Of a stretch of 64,000 nt of DNA, positions 35,697 to 46,534 are shown in pieces; within the stretch, counting starts at the first letter, position 1; every line of letters begins with the position of its first letter. Under the pieces are notes generated by a model. The model did not search any database. It was not told the origin of the DNA and worked only from the letters and a program-made list of their open reading frames with translations. The translations under genes were made by a program, and so were the position numbers. This stretch comes from Pseudoponticoccus marisrubri. GTDB taxonomy: Bacteria; Pseudomonadota; Alphaproteobacteria; Rhodobacterales; Rhodobacteraceae. The stretch covers positions 434,001 through 498,000 of the forward strand of contig NZ_LPXO01000001.1 in NCBI RefSeq assembly GCF_001482405.1, read 5' to 3'.

Positions 35697-35724
35697 AAAG
35701 AAAAGGGCCGGCGAACCGGCCCTT
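35697..35724 (-). terminator. groESL terminator
   Basis: AAGGGCCGG pairs with CCGGCCCTT around CGAA; on the minus strand the stem is followed by TTTTCTTTTG. It starts about 25 bp after the groEL stop. Confidence 0.88.
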
Positions 35725-35750
35725 TCCCGAAAGTCGTTGCGCGGGGGCGC

Positions 35751-37460
<1,710 letters not shown>

Positions 37461-37475
37461 TCAGGAAGCGGTCGC

Positions 37476-37787
37476 TCAGGCCGCGGCTGCGGCGGCGGTG
37501 CCCTCGATGATCCCGAGGATGTCCGATTCCTTCATGATCAGCAGGTCTTCGCCGTCGACCTGCACCTCGGTGCCCGACCACTTGCCGAACAGGATGCGGT
37601 CGCCGACCTTGACGTCCAGCTCGATGCGGTCGCCGTCATCATCACGTGCGCCGGCGCCCACGGCCACGATTTCACCCTCGGCGGGCTTTTCCTTGGCGCT
37701 GTCGGGGATGATCAGACCACCCTTGGTCTTTTCGTCGCTCTCGACGCGACGGACGAGCACGCGGTCATGCAGCGGTTTGAATGCCAT
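37476..37787 (-). CDS. groES: co-chaperonin GroES (10 kDa)
   Basis: The GroES lid (103 aa) begins [20 protein letters not shown] and has the mobile loop [20 protein letters not shown] that binds GroEL. An alanine-rich tail (GTAAAAAA) extends a few residues beyond common homologues. It is first in groESL. Its leader is about 85 nt from the predicted transcription start and includes the CIRCE inverted repeat and an additional stem (AACGCCTC/GAGGCGTT) near 37819-37846. Confidence 0.98.
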   Translation of the reverse strand: MAFKPLHDRVLVRRVESDEKTKGGLIIPDSAKEKPAEGEIVAVGAGARDDDGDRIELDVKVGDRILFGKWSGTEVQVDGEDLLIMKESDILGIIEGTAAAAAA

Positions 37788-37844
37788 CTTCGAGTCTCCT
37801 AGCTCAAAGTTATCCCTGAACGCCTCTCTCCGGGGAGGGAGGCG

Positions 37845-37871
37845 TTAGCACTCGCCCTCGGTGAGTGCTAA
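37845..37871 (-). promoter_or_regulatory. CIRCE operator (HrcA binding site)
   Basis: A perfect TTAGCACTC-N9-GAGTGCTAA inverted repeat in the groESL leader, just downstream of the -10 element. HrcA binds it and is released on heat stress. The hrcA gene is not in this window. Confidence 0.96.
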
Positions 37872-37878
37872 CAGCGCT

Positions 37879-37907
37879 TAGCTAGGCAAACCGCCGTCAC
37901 CTGTCAA
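37879..37907 (-). promoter_or_regulatory. sigma-70 promoter of groESL
   Basis: TTGACA (37907-37902) is followed after 17 bp by TAGCTA (37884-37879), both reading toward groES. The transcript would begin inside or just before the CIRCE repeat. Confidence 0.85.
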
Positions 37908-38086
37908 CACGGTGCCGTGAAAATTTTGAGCGGCTTCCGGGGCGTCCGGAACGGGCCTGTCGCCCCGCCACAGGTGGGGATCCGGACGGGCGGAAAAAAC
38001 CGCCCCCACGGCCTTTTCTTTCGCCCCGACGCGGGTCTACCCTGTCGCCAAGGCCCGCGGTTGCGGGCAATCCGAAAGGCTCCCCC

Positions 38087-39007
38087 ATGCCCACCCCTCC
38101 GGTCGCGCCCTATCCGCTGGCGCCCAGCGACGCGCCGCGCGTCGACAACCTGCGCGGCATCGTGCTGATGTTGCTCGGCTTCTTCCTGTTCGCCGCCTGC
38201 GACATCCAGGCCAAGGTCCTGACCGAGACGCTGAACCCGTTCCAGGTGGTCTGGCTGCGCAATATCGGCCTGTGCCTCGGCGTGCTGGTCATGCTGGCGC
38301 TGCGCGGCACGCACCTGCTGCGCACGACGAACCCGGTGCTGCAGGTGATGCGCGGACTGGTCGCCGCGGTCTCGGCCGCCTGTTTCATCTTCGCGCTGCG
38401 TTACGTGCCGCTGGCCGATGCGGTGGCGGTGTCCTTCGTGGCGCCCTTCATGGTGACCGTGCTGGGCGCCCTCCTGCTGCGCGAGCCGGTGGGCCCGCGG
38501 CGCTGGGGCGCGGTGGCGGTGGGGTTCCTGGGCATGCTGATCGTCATCCGCCCCGGCTACGGTGTGTTCCACCCCGCGATCCTGCTGGTGGTGCTGGCCG
38601 CGATGGCCTTTTCGGCGCGCCAGATCCTGTCGCGCTGGCTGTCTGGCGGCGATGGCGTGGCGACCACGGTGGCCTATACCTCGCTGACCGCAACCGCGGC
38701 GGCCAGCCTGGTGCAGCCCTTCGTCTGGACCACGCCCACCGACCCGGGCGTCTGGGCGCTGATCGTCGGGCTGGCGGTGACCGCCGGGCTGGGCGAGGTC
38801 TTCGTGATCCGCGCGCTGGACGTGGCGCAGGCGGTGGTGCTGGCCCCGCTGCAATACACGATGATCCTCTGGGGCACCTTCTACGGCTACATGGTCTATT
38901 CCGACCTGCCCGATGCCTGGACGCTGGGCGGCTGCGCGGTGATCGTGGCCTCGGGGCTCTACACGCTGCACCGCGAGCGGCAGGTGGCGCGGCGCGCGGC
39001 CGGCTGA
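38087..39007 (+). CDS. EamA/DMT-superfamily transporter
   Basis: Ten-helix exporter-like permease of 306 aa, starting MPTPPVAPYPLAPSDAPRVD and with two EamA repeats. Characteristic stretches: FALRYVPLADAVAVSFVAPF and VIRALDVAQAVVLAPLQYTM, followed by a short basic tail. It differs from the other DMT protein in this window and resembles the S-adenosylmethionine-uptake-like or RhtA-like EamA group. Substrate unknown. The ATG at 38087 is used. Confidence 0.92.
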   Translation: MPTPPVAPYPLAPSDAPRVDNLRGIVLMLLGFFLFAACDIQAKVLTETLNPFQVVWLRNIGLCLGVLVMLALRGTHLLRTTNPVLQVMRGLVAAVSAACFIFALRYVPLADAVAVSFVAPFMVTVLGALLLREPVGPRRWGAVAVGFLGMLIVIRPGYGVFHPAILLVVLAAMAFSARQILSRWLSGGDGVATTVAYTSLTATAAASLVQPFVWTTPTDPGVWALIVGLAVTAGLGEVFVIRALDVAQAVVLAPLQYTMILWGTFYGYMVYSDLPDAWTLGGCAVIVASGLYTLHRERQVARRAAG

Positions 39008-39013
39008 GGCGCC

Positions 39014-39700
39014 TCACGCCCCGGACGCCGCGGCCTCCCAGCTATAGGCCCAGTGCACCAGCCCGGCGCGGCCGGCCTCGGTCAGGCCGTAGACGCCGGT
39101 CTCCACCTTCTCGAACCAGCCGTAATGGTTCTCGCGCATGATGCGGGTGGCCTGCGCGACCCCGGTCGACGCCGCCACGTCGCGCCCGCGCGCCGCGCCA
39201 TGCTCGGCCAGGTAGGCGGCGCAGGCCAGCGAATCCTGCCGGTAGCCGGTGACGATGCCGTGCCGCGTCGCGCCCCCGTCATTGGGATCGCCACGCAGCC
39301 GCTGGAAGGCGCGCAGCAGCCGGTCACGCCGCCGCGCGCTCTTGCGCGGCGCGTAGGGGCCGGGATCGCAGTGCACCTCGACGAAGCCGTCCTCGGGGCG
39401 CACGGTGATGAAGCCCAGCCCCAGCCGCCGGCAGAGCGCAAGGTTGTCCTTGAGCGCGCGTTTCGCGCTGCGCCCGCTCGGGCGCGGCACCGCGATATAG
39501 ACAAGGTCGGTGACCGCCTGCCGCGCCACCGCCTGGTGAAACAGCGCAAGGCTCAGCCGCAGCTTGAGCTCGACCACCACCGGCTCCTCGTTGCCACGCA
39601 GCGCCACAAGGTCGGCCGCGCCTACCTCGCCCTTGACCTCGTAGCCCTGCCCCACGAGCAGCGCCTTGACCGGCGCATACAAATCCCGCTCCTGCTTCAT
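39014..39700 (-). CDS. DUF2161 family putative PD-(D/E)XK phosphodiesterase
   Basis: Protein of 228 aa. Residues about 8-60 have the PD-(D/E)XK nuclease core: the loop GEVGAADLVALRG (Asp) and VVVELKLRLS (Glu-x-Lys), then QAVARQAVTDLVYIAVPR (motif helix). The C-terminal half holds a winged-helix-like module (SLACAAYLAEHGAARGRDVA, IMRENHYGWFEKVETGVYGL). I know such proteins as DUF2161, common in Rhodobacterales. The target is unknown. The ATG at 39700 is chosen; the frame is open farther upstream. Confidence 0.85.
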   Translation of the reverse strand: MKQERDLYAPVKALLVGQGYEVKGEVGAADLVALRGNEEPVVVELKLRLSLALFHQAVARQAVTDLVYIAVPRPSGRSAKRALKDNLALCRRLGLGFITVRPEDGFVEVHCDPGPYAPRKSARRRDRLLRAFQRLRGDPNDGGATRHGIVTGYRQDSLACAAYLAEHGAARGRDVAASTGVAQATRIMRENHYGWFEKVETGVYGLTEAGRAGLVHWAYSWEAAASGA

Positions 39701-39779
39701 GGGCGCAGCTTTGCCGCTCCGTTCCCCCTTGTCCAGCCGGCCCCCGCGCGACAGGATGCGCGCGAGAAGGAGACGCCCC

Positions 39780-40772
39780 ATGCGCCATGCCCTGTCCCTT
39801 GCCCTGCTCTGGCTGCTCTGCGCCGGAACGGCCCTGGCCGACTGTGCCGGGCGCGACCTGCGCGCCACGCTCGACCCCCAGACACGCGCGGTGCTGGACG
39901 AGCGGGTGGCCGAGACACCCTATCCCGAAGGCAATCACTGGCGCGCGACGCGGGGCGACACGGTGCTGCACCTGATCGGCACGATGCACCTGGCCGATCC
40001 GCGGTCCGAAGGCCCGCTGGCGCGGCTGGCGCCGCTGATCGAGGGCGCGGGGCGCGTGCTGCTGGAGATGACCGAGACCGAGCAGGCGGCGCTGGAAGAG
40101 GCGGTGGCCGGGCGCCCCGACATGATGCTTCTGTCCGAAGCGACGCTGCCCGAACTGCTGCCCGAGGCGGATTGGCAGGCCCTGTCACAGGCGGTGCAGG
40201 CGCGCGGCCTGCCGGCCATCATGGCCGCCAAGATGCAGCCCTGGTACCTGTCCATGCTGCTGGCCGTGCCCGCCTGCATGAGCGAGGCGATCCTGTCGGG
40301 CGGCGGGCTGGATGCGCGGATCGAGGCGCTGGCCCGCGCGGCCGGCGTGCCGGTGAGCGCGCTGGAGCCCTTCGACACGGGCTTTGCCGTCTTTGCCGAG
40401 GCGCCGATGGATCTGCAGCTGGCGATGGTGCGCTCGGCACTGGCCAGCCCCGAGGCCAGCGAGGACCTGTTCGAGACGCTGCTGGCCGCCTATTTCGACG
40501 AGGCCCATGCCGAGGGGCAGATCGTGCTGGAACTGCTCTCGCCGCAGCTGACCGCGCTGGATGGTGCGGAAAGCGGCCCGGTCTTCGACGCGGTCGACCA
40601 GCGCCTGCTGACCGCGCGCAACCGGGCCTGGCTGCCGGTGCTGCTGGAGGCCGCCGAAACGACCCAAGGCCCGGTGGTGGCGGCCTTCGGCGCCGCGCAT
40701 CTGTCGGGCGCGAACGGCGTGCCGGCCCTGCTGGAGGCCGAGGGCTTCACGCTGGAGCGCCTGCCCTTCTGA
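39780..40772 (+). CDS. secreted TraB/GumN family protein
   Basis: Protein of 330 aa with a signal peptide (MRHALSLALLWLLCAGTALA). The TraB/GumN domain shows LHLIGTMHLADPRSEG near its start, VLLEMTETEQAALEEA, MLAVPACMSEAIL-type middle and the end GPVVAAFGAAHLSGANGVPALL, with the paired GTMH and GAAHL histidines thought to bind metal. Some TraB relatives are proteases, but the role of bacterial members is unclear. GAAGGAG precedes the ATG. A hairpin separates it from the converging M3 peptidase gene. Confidence 0.9.
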   Translation: MRHALSLALLWLLCAGTALADCAGRDLRATLDPQTRAVLDERVAETPYPEGNHWRATRGDTVLHLIGTMHLADPRSEGPLARLAPLIEGAGRVLLEMTETEQAALEEAVAGRPDMMLLSEATLPELLPEADWQALSQAVQARGLPAIMAAKMQPWYLSMLLAVPACMSEAILSGGGLDARIEALARAAGVPVSALEPFDTGFAVFAEAPMDLQLAMVRSALASPEASEDLFETLLAAYFDEAHAEGQIVLELLSPQLTALDGAESGPVFDAVDQRLLTARNRAWLPVLLEAAETTQGPVVAAFGAAHLSGANGVPALLEAEGFTLERLPF

Positions 40773-40777
40773 GCCCC

Positions 40778-40806
40778 GGGGCGCGCGCGCGGACCCCGCG
40801 CGCCCC
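40778..40806. terminator. bidirectional GC-rich hairpin
   Basis: GGGGCGCGCG (40778-40787) pairs with CGCGCGCCCC (40797-40806) between the converging TraB/GumN and M3 peptidase genes. No T tract. Confidence 0.5.
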
Positions 40807-40815
40807 GCGCCCAAA

Positions 40816-42837
40816 TCAGGCTGCCAGCCCGCGCCCTTTCAGCAGCGCCTCGACCCCCGGCATCTTTCCGCGGAAGGCCATGTAGAGCGTCTCGGCCTCG
40901 TCCGAGCCGCCGCGCGACAGGATGTGCTGTTCCAGCCGCTCGGCCATGGCCGGGTCGAAGGCGCCGCCGGCCTCCTCGAAGGCGGCAAAGGCATCCGCAT
41001 CCATCACCTCGGACCACATGTAGGAATAATAGCCGCTGGAATAGCCGTCCCCGGCAAAGACATGCGCGAAATGCGGCGTGGCGTGGCGCATGGTGATCGC
41101 CCGGGGCATGCCGATCCCCTCCAGCACCTCGGCCTGTTTCTGCATCGGGTCCGCCGGCGGCGGGCCGGAATGGAATTCCAGATCGACCAGCGCCGAGCCC
41201 ACGTATTCCACCGTCTGGAACCCCATGTCGAAGGTCGCCGCCGCCAGCACCTTGTCGAGCAGCGCCTGCGGCATCGCCTCGCCCGTCTCGGCATGGGTGG
41301 CGAACTCGGCCAGCACCTCGGGCACTTCCAGCCAGTGCTCGTAGAGCTGGCTGGGCAGTTCAACGAAGTCGCGCGCCACCGAGGTGCCCGAGACCGAGCC
41401 GAACTCCACATCCGACAGCATCTGGTGCAGTGCGTGGCCGAATTCGTGGAACAGCGTGCGCGCATCGTCATAGGACAGCAGCGCCGGCTTGCCCGAGGAC
41501 GGCTTGGAGAAGTTGCACACATTGACCACGATGGGCGTCTCGACGCGCGGACGACGCGCCTGCGTGCGGAAGGCCGAGCACCACGCGCCCGAGCGCTTGG
41601 AGGACCGCGCGAAGTAATCCGCGATGAAGACGGCCAGGTGCGTGCCGTTGCGCGTCACCTCCCAGGCGCGGCAATCGGGATGGTAGAGCGGCACGTCCAG
41701 CGCACGGAATTCCAGCCCGAACAGGCGGTTGGCGCAGGCGAAGGCGGCCTCGACCATGCGGTCGAGCTGCAGGTAGGGTTTCAGCTCGGACTCATCGAGA
41801 TCATGCAGCGCCTGCCGGCGCTTCTCGGCATAGTAGCGCCAGTCCCAGGGCTCAAGCGGGCCGGTGATGCCGTCGGCGCGCAGCATCTCCTCCATCTCGG
41901 CCGCGTCCGATAGGGCCTGCGCGCGGGCCGGTTCCCAGACCGCCATCAACAGCGCGCGCACGCGGTCGGGCGTGCCGGCCATCTCGGTCTCCAGCTTGTA
42001 ATGCGCGAAATCGGGATAGCCCAGCAACTGCGCGCGCTCGGCGCGCAGGGCCAGCACCTCGGCCGCGATGCCGCGATTGTCGGTCTCGCCGCCATTCTCG
42101 CCGCGCATCACCCAGGCGCGCCACGCCTTTTCCCGCAGGTCGCGCCGGGGCGAGAACTGCAGGAAGGGCGTGATGAGCGAGCGCGACAGCGTCACGCGCG
42201 GCCCCTCGGCCCCGGCCGCCTCGCCCGCCGCGCGGGCGGCGTCGACGACAAAGCCGGGCAGCCCCTCGAGATCGGCCTCGGAGAGCGGCAGGAACCACTC
42301 CGCCTCGTCCTTGAGCAGGTTCTGCGTGAACTGCGTGCCCAGCACGGCCAGCCGCGACTTGACCGCGCGCATGCGCTCGGCCGCGTCGCCTTCCAGCGCC
42401 GCACCCGCCCGGACAAAGCCGCGATGCGTCAGGTAGAGCACGCGCGCCTCCTCGGGCGACAGATCCAGCGTGTCGCGCCGGTCCCACAGCTCCGAGATGC
42501 GCGCAAAGAGCGCCCGATTGGCATAGATGGCCGAGCTGTGCGCCGCCAGTTTGGGCGAGACATCGCGCTGCAGCGCCTGCCGCGCGGGGTTGCTGTCGGC
42601 GCCGGCGAGGTTGAAGAAAACGCCCAGCACCTTGTCCAGCGCGGCACCCGCGCCTTCCAGCGCCACGATCGTATTCTCGAAATCCGGCGGCTCGGGGGTG
42701 TCGGCGATCGCCTCGATCTCGGCCATGTGCTCGGCCAGCGCCGTGTCGATGGCGGGGGCGAAATCGGCGTCGTCGATCGCGTCGAAGGGCGGCAGGTCGA
42801 ACGGGGTCTGCCAGTCGGCCAGTAGCGGGTTGGTCAT
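40816..42837 (-). CDS. M3-family oligopeptidase
   Basis: Zinc oligopeptidase (673 aa) of the thimet/dipeptidyl carboxypeptidase family (oligopeptidase A/Dcp). The zinc site is HEFGHALHQML, with the third ligand in the downstream Glu region GSVSGTSVARDFVELPSQLY. Segments HLAVFIADYFAR and SGYYSYMWSEVMDAD are also family marks. Predicted cytoplasmic, with no signal peptide. The ATG at 42837 gives MTNPLLADWQTPFDLPPFD, the family start. It breaks down peptides from protein turnover. Confidence 0.96.
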   Translation of the reverse strand: MTNPLLADWQTPFDLPPFDAIDDADFAPAIDTALAEHMAEIEAIADTPEPPDFENTIVALEGAGAALDKVLGVFFNLAGADSNPARQALQRDVSPKLAAHSSAIYANRALFARISELWDRRDTLDLSPEEARVLYLTHRGFVRAGAALEGDAAERMRAVKSRLAVLGTQFTQNLLKDEAEWFLPLSEADLEGLPGFVVDAARAAGEAAGAEGPRVTLSRSLITPFLQFSPRRDLREKAWRAWVMRGENGGETDNRGIAAEVLALRAERAQLLGYPDFAHYKLETEMAGTPDRVRALLMAVWEPARAQALSDAAEMEEMLRADGITGPLEPWDWRYYAEKRRQALHDLDESELKPYLQLDRMVEAAFACANRLFGLEFRALDVPLYHPDCRAWEVTRNGTHLAVFIADYFARSSKRSGAWCSAFRTQARRPRVETPIVVNVCNFSKPSSGKPALLSYDDARTLFHEFGHALHQMLSDVEFGSVSGTSVARDFVELPSQLYEHWLEVPEVLAEFATHAETGEAMPQALLDKVLAAATFDMGFQTVEYVGSALVDLEFHSGPPPADPMQKQAEVLEGIGMPRAITMRHATPHFAHVFAGDGYSSGYYSYMWSEVMDADAFAAFEEAGGAFDPAMAERLEQHILSRGGSDEAETLYMAFRGKMPGVEALLKGRGLAA

Positions 42838-42899
42838 GGTTGTGCTCTCCTCTGCCGGGGCCGCTGCGCCCCGGGCTGTCATTATGTGTCGCGCCGGGA

Positions 42900-43949
42900 T
42901 CAGGCCGCCCCGCAGACCGGGCAGTCCTGGCGCCGGCGCAGGGTGATCTTGCGGGTCTCGCCCCAGAGCGCGTCATAGATGATCATCTCGCCGCGCAGCA
43001 CCTGCCCGACATCGGCGATCAGCTTGATCGTCTCCACCGCCATCATCGAGCCCACAACGCCGGGCAGCGGGCCCAGCACGCCGGCCTCGGCGCAGGTGGG
43101 GGCCAGCCCGTCGGCCGGGGGCTCGGGGAAGATGCATTGATAGCAGGGCGCGTCATGGGCGGGGTCAAAGACGCTCACCTGCCCCTCCCATTGCGCCAGC
43201 GCGCCCGAGACCAGCGGCTTGCCCTGCGCCACCGCCACCCGGTTGGTCAGGTAGCGGGTCTCGAAATTGTCCGTGCCGTCGAGGATCACGTCATATTCCG
43301 CGAAGAGGTCGGCGGCGATCTCCTCGGTCAGGCGGCGGTTGTAGGGGCGGATCTCGGCATAGGGGTTCTGCGCCTCCATCGCCTTCTGCGCCGAGAAGAC
43401 CTTGGGCATGCCGATATGCGCGTCCACGTGGATCACCTGCCGCTGCAGGTTGCCGGGATCGACCACGTCATCGTCGATCACCCCGATCCGGCCCACCCCG
43501 GCGGCGGCGAGATATTGCAGCGCCGGCGCGCCCAGCCCGCCGGCCCCGATCACCAGCACGCTGGCCTGTTTCAGCGCGCGCTGCCCCGGCCCGCCCAGTT
43601 CGCGCAGCACGACATGGCGCGCGTACCGGTCAAGCTCGCCCGCGGCGAAGGGGCCGGTGGCGCCCGGCGACGGCGCGGCGGCGCTTTCCTGTTCGGTGGC
43701 GCGCGCGCGCAGCCGGCCGAGCCCCGCGCGGTAGAGCGCCACCAGCACGCCGGCCCCGGCCAGCATCAACCACGGCGCCGCGCTGCCGCCGGTCGCCGCG
43801 CGCAGCGCGTTGCCGTCGGGCAGGACCAGCTGGGCCAGCACCACCGCCAGCAGCAGCGCACCGACGCACATGGCCCGCAGGCGCTGCGGTGCCCCCATCA
43901 CGCGGCCGCCGAACCAGATCAGCGCCGCCAGAGCCAGAACGAGAAGCAT
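42900..43949 (-). CDS. moeB: ThiF/MoeB/HesA adenylyltransferase with N-terminal membrane helices
   Basis: Protein of 349 aa that activates a sulfur-carrier C-terminus (MoaD or ThiS) by adenylation. The core from about residue 105 has SVLVIGAGGLGAPALQYLAA, ILDGTDNFETRYLTNRVAVA, GPLPGVVGSMMAVETIKL and two zinc CxxC pairs (CYQC, CPVC). Unlike E. coli MoeB it has about three hydrophobic helices first ([47 protein letters not shown]) and no rhodanese domain. The start overlaps the dut stop (shared ATGA-type junction), indicating coupling. Confidence 0.88.
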   Translation of the reverse strand: MLLVLALAALIWFGGRVMGAPQRLRAMCVGALLLAVVLAQLVLPDGNALRAATGGSAAPWLMLAGAGVLVALYRAGLGRLRARATEQESAAAPSPGATGPFAAGELDRYARHVVLRELGGPGQRALKQASVLVIGAGGLGAPALQYLAAAGVGRIGVIDDDVVDPGNLQRQVIHVDAHIGMPKVFSAQKAMEAQNPYAEIRPYNRRLTEEIAADLFAEYDVILDGTDNFETRYLTNRVAVAQGKPLVSGALAQWEGQVSVFDPAHDAPCYQCIFPEPPADGLAPTCAEAGVLGPLPGVVGSMMAVETIKLIADVGQVLRGEMIIYDALWGETRKITLRRRQDCPVCGAA

Positions 43950-44404
43950 CAGGATCTCCCGGTCGAGCCGAACCCGCCGGCGCCGCGCGGCGTCCCGGGC
44001 AGGGTCTCGGCAATGGTGAAGGCGGCGCGGATCACCGGCGCCACGACCATCTGCGCGATCCGGTCGCCATGGTGCAGCGTGACCGGCTCGGTGCCGGCGT
44101 TCAGCAGTATCACGCCGAGCGGGCCGCGATAGTCACTGTCGATCGTGCCGGGCGCATTGGCCAGCGTCAGCCCGTGGCGCAGCGCCAGCCCCGAGCGCGG
44201 GCGCACCTGCACCTCATATCCCTCGGGGATGGCAAGGCGCAGCCCCGTGGGCACCAGCGCGCGGGCGCCGGGCGCCAGCTCCACGCGGCCCCGGTCGGGC
44301 AGGTTGGCACGCAGATCCGCGCCCGCGGCCCCCGCGCTGGCATAGGCGGGCAGGCCCAGCGCCCGGTCCGCGCCTTCCTCCCAACCGATCACGATCTCGA
44401 CCAT
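43949..44404 (-). CDS. dut: deoxyuridine 5'-triphosphate nucleotidohydrolase
   Basis: dUTPase (151 aa) hydrolyses dUTP to dUMP and keeps uracil out of DNA. The five motifs appear: [27 protein letters not shown], the catalytic [32 protein letters not shown], and the C-terminal arm [10 protein letters not shown]. It sits between coaBC and moeB in a co-directional run; in many Proteobacteria dut lies next to coaBC, as here. Confidence 0.97.
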   Translation of the reverse strand: MVEIVIGWEEGADRALGLPAYASAGAAGADLRANLPDRGRVELAPGARALVPTGLRLAIPEGYEVQVRPRSGLALRHGLTLANAPGTIDSDYRGPLGVILLNAGTEPVTLHHGDRIAQMVVAPVIRAAFTIAETLPGTPRGAGGFGSTGRS

Positions 44405-44485
44405 CCGGCCCCCTTCATATGCCTTTCGGTCCCGCGCCGCGGGCCCTTTTATTCCTGACCAAGACGTTCGCGAAGTCGCGCGGGT

Positions 44486-45685
44486 TCACCCTTTCGACAA
44501 GGCGTCGGCCATGCGCTCGGCCAAGCGCCGGGCGACAACGTCCTTGCCGGCGCGAGGCCATGGCTCCACCCCGTCGCCCGTGACCAGCAGCACGGCGTTC
44601 TCGGTCCCGCCCATGATCCCCGTCTCGGGCGAGACATCGTTGGCGACGATCCAGTCGCATCCCTTGCGCGCGCGCTTTGCCACGGCATTGGCCTCCACGT
44701 CATCGGTCTCGGCGGCAAAGCCGACGACCAGCCCGGGCCGGCCGTCCTGCAGATGCGCCACCTCTCGCAATATGTCCGGGTTCTCGGCAAATTCCAGCAC
44801 CGGCAGGCGGCCATCCTGTTTCTTGATCTTCGAGCCCGATTCCGAGGTCACCCGCCAGTCGGCCACCGCCGCGGCAAAGACCGCCGCCGCCGCGGGCAGC
44901 GCGCCCATCACCGCCGCGCGCATGTCGCGGGCGCTTTCCACCTCGATCACCTGCACGCCCTGCGGGCGCGGCGCGGTCGCCGGCCCGGTGACAAAAACCA
45001 CCTCGGCGCCGAGGTCCCGCAGCGCCTCGGCAATGGCGGTGCCCTGCGCGCCCGAGGAGCGGTTGGCAATGTAGCGCACCGGGTCGATGGGCTCATGCGT
45101 GGGGCCCGAGGTCACCACGATGCGCTTTCCCTCCAGCGGACCCGCCGCAAGCGCCTGCTGGATCGCGGCCACGATCTCGAGCGGTTCGGCCATGCGGCCG
45201 GGGCCGTATTCGCCGCAGGCCATGTCGCCGTCATTGGGGCCGGTCACGTGCACGCCGTCGCCCCCCAACATGGACAGGTTGCGCTGTGTCGCGGGATGCT
45301 CCCACATGCGCACGTTCATCGCCGGGGCGATCATGACCGGCGTGTCGGTTGCCATCAGCAGCGTCGTGGCCAGATCATCGGCATGACCCCCCGCCATCTT
45401 TGCCATCAGGTCGGCCGTGGCGGGGGCCACGACCAGCAGGTCGGCCACGCGGCTGAGCTGGATATGGCCCATCTCGGCCTCTTTGGTCAGGTCGAACAGC
45501 GCCCGGTGCACCTCTTCCCCGGCAAGCGCCGAGACGCTGAGCGGCGTGACGAATTCCTCGGCCGCACGGGTCATCACGGGCGTCACCGCGGCGCCGCGTT
45601 CGCGAAGGCGCCGGATCAGGTCCAGCGCCTTGTAGGCGGCGATCCCGCCTCCGATGATTAGCAGAATGCGTTTGCCCGCCAGCAT
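44486..45685 (-). CDS. coaBC: bifunctional phosphopantothenoylcysteine decarboxylase/synthetase
   Basis: Coenzyme A pathway enzyme (399 aa): CoaC (flavin decarboxylase, about residues 1-185) and CoaB (synthetase, about 190-399). CoaC parts: KRILLIIGGGIAAYKALDLI, PAMNVRMWEHPATQRNLSML and the substrate-clamp region DGDMACGEYGPGRMAEP. CoaB parts: IVVTSGPTHEPIDPVRYIAN and DWIVANDVSPETGIMGGTEN. The ATG at 45685 gives the normal MLAGKRILL start. Confidence 0.97.
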   Translation of the reverse strand: MLAGKRILLIIGGGIAAYKALDLIRRLRERGAAVTPVMTRAAEEFVTPLSVSALAGEEVHRALFDLTKEAEMGHIQLSRVADLLVVAPATADLMAKMAGGHADDLATTLLMATDTPVMIAPAMNVRMWEHPATQRNLSMLGGDGVHVTGPNDGDMACGEYGPGRMAEPLEIVAAIQQALAAGPLEGKRIVVTSGPTHEPIDPVRYIANRSSGAQGTAIAEALRDLGAEVVFVTGPATAPRPQGVQVIEVESARDMRAAVMGALPAAAAVFAAAVADWRVTSESGSKIKKQDGRLPVLEFAENPDILREVAHLQDGRPGLVVGFAAETDDVEANAVAKRARKGCDWIVANDVSPETGIMGGTENAVLLVTGDGVEPWPRAGKDVVARRLAERMADALSKG

Positions 45686-45754
45686 GGCCCGTCCCCCGTT
45701 CGACGTCTGGCCAGACCCTAGACCCGGGCCACGCCGGGCCACAAGGGGCGGCGC

Positions 45755-46534
45755 CTAGTTGAACGCCGCGCAGGGATCGCCCCGCTCGACCGGGGGTGCA
45801 CTTTCGATCACGTCAAAACCGCCCTCGGGTGCGCCGCGACCGGTTTCCCCCTGCCCCAGGGCAAAGATCCGGATCTTGGGCGCGGCGCGGGCCAGCAGCG
45901 CCGGCGCGCCCCAGTCCTTGCGGGCATGGCCGTTGCCGGTGATGACCGCGACCGGGCCGCCTGTCTCCTCGAACGCCTGAAGCGCCGCCGCGGCCAGCGT
46001 GCCGTCGCGCAGCCGCTGAATCTCTACCATCACGGGCAGCATCTCTTCGGGCATGGCGTTGCAATGGGCGGCCTGCTGGCCGTCGAGACGGGTCTGAAGC
46101 TCATCCTCCGGCAGCGGGCTGTCCAGCCCGAAGGCAGAGGCCTGTGCGCCGAACGTCGCCGCAAGCCCGGCCTGCATGACCTCTCCGGCTGCCTGCCGCG
46201 TGACGAGCGCGCCGTAATGCGCCGCCTCGGGGGCTGCCGCGAAGATCGGATAGTACATGAAGAAGTCGGGCCAGCCGCTCTCGGCCCAGCCCAGCGCCGC
46301 GCCCAGCGCGTCCTCGTCCGGCACGAGGTCTGGCGCGACCTGCCCGGCCTGCGCCGGGGTCAGCATTTCCCAGACGATGGCCGCCGGCTGGACCTCGGCC
46401 ACGATCTCGGCCTGCCGTGCGTGATGGGCGGGGTTGTCATGCACCTCGCCCAGGAACAGCACGTCCGCACTGTCGTGACCGGCCGCGAGGGCCGGGCCCG
46501 CGACAAGGCAGGCCGCCAGGCACAGCCCCCTCAT
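45755..46534 (-). CDS. ChaN-family secreted heme-binding-like protein
   Basis: Protein of 259 aa with a signal peptide (MRGLCLAACLVAGPALAAG; a cysteine at residue 5 lies before, not at, the cleavage site, so probably not a lipoprotein). The ChaN domain (formerly DUF399) shows VLFLGEVHDNPAHHARQAEI, IVWEMLTPAQAGQ and ITGNGHARKDWGAPALL. ChaN proteins bind heme or iron porphyrins at the surface. The start overlaps the rpoH stop by 4 bp, an unusual but direct operon link to the heat-shock sigma factor. Confidence 0.88.
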   Translation of the reverse strand: MRGLCLAACLVAGPALAAGHDSADVLFLGEVHDNPAHHARQAEIVAEVQPAAIVWEMLTPAQAGQVAPDLVPDEDALGAALGWAESGWPDFFMYYPIFAAAPEAAHYGALVTRQAAGEVMQAGLAATFGAQASAFGLDSPLPEDELQTRLDGQQAAHCNAMPEEMLPVMVEIQRLRDGTLAAAALQAFEETGGPVAVITGNGHARKDWGAPALLARAAPKIRIFALGQGETGRGAPEGGFDVIESAPPVERGDPCAAFN

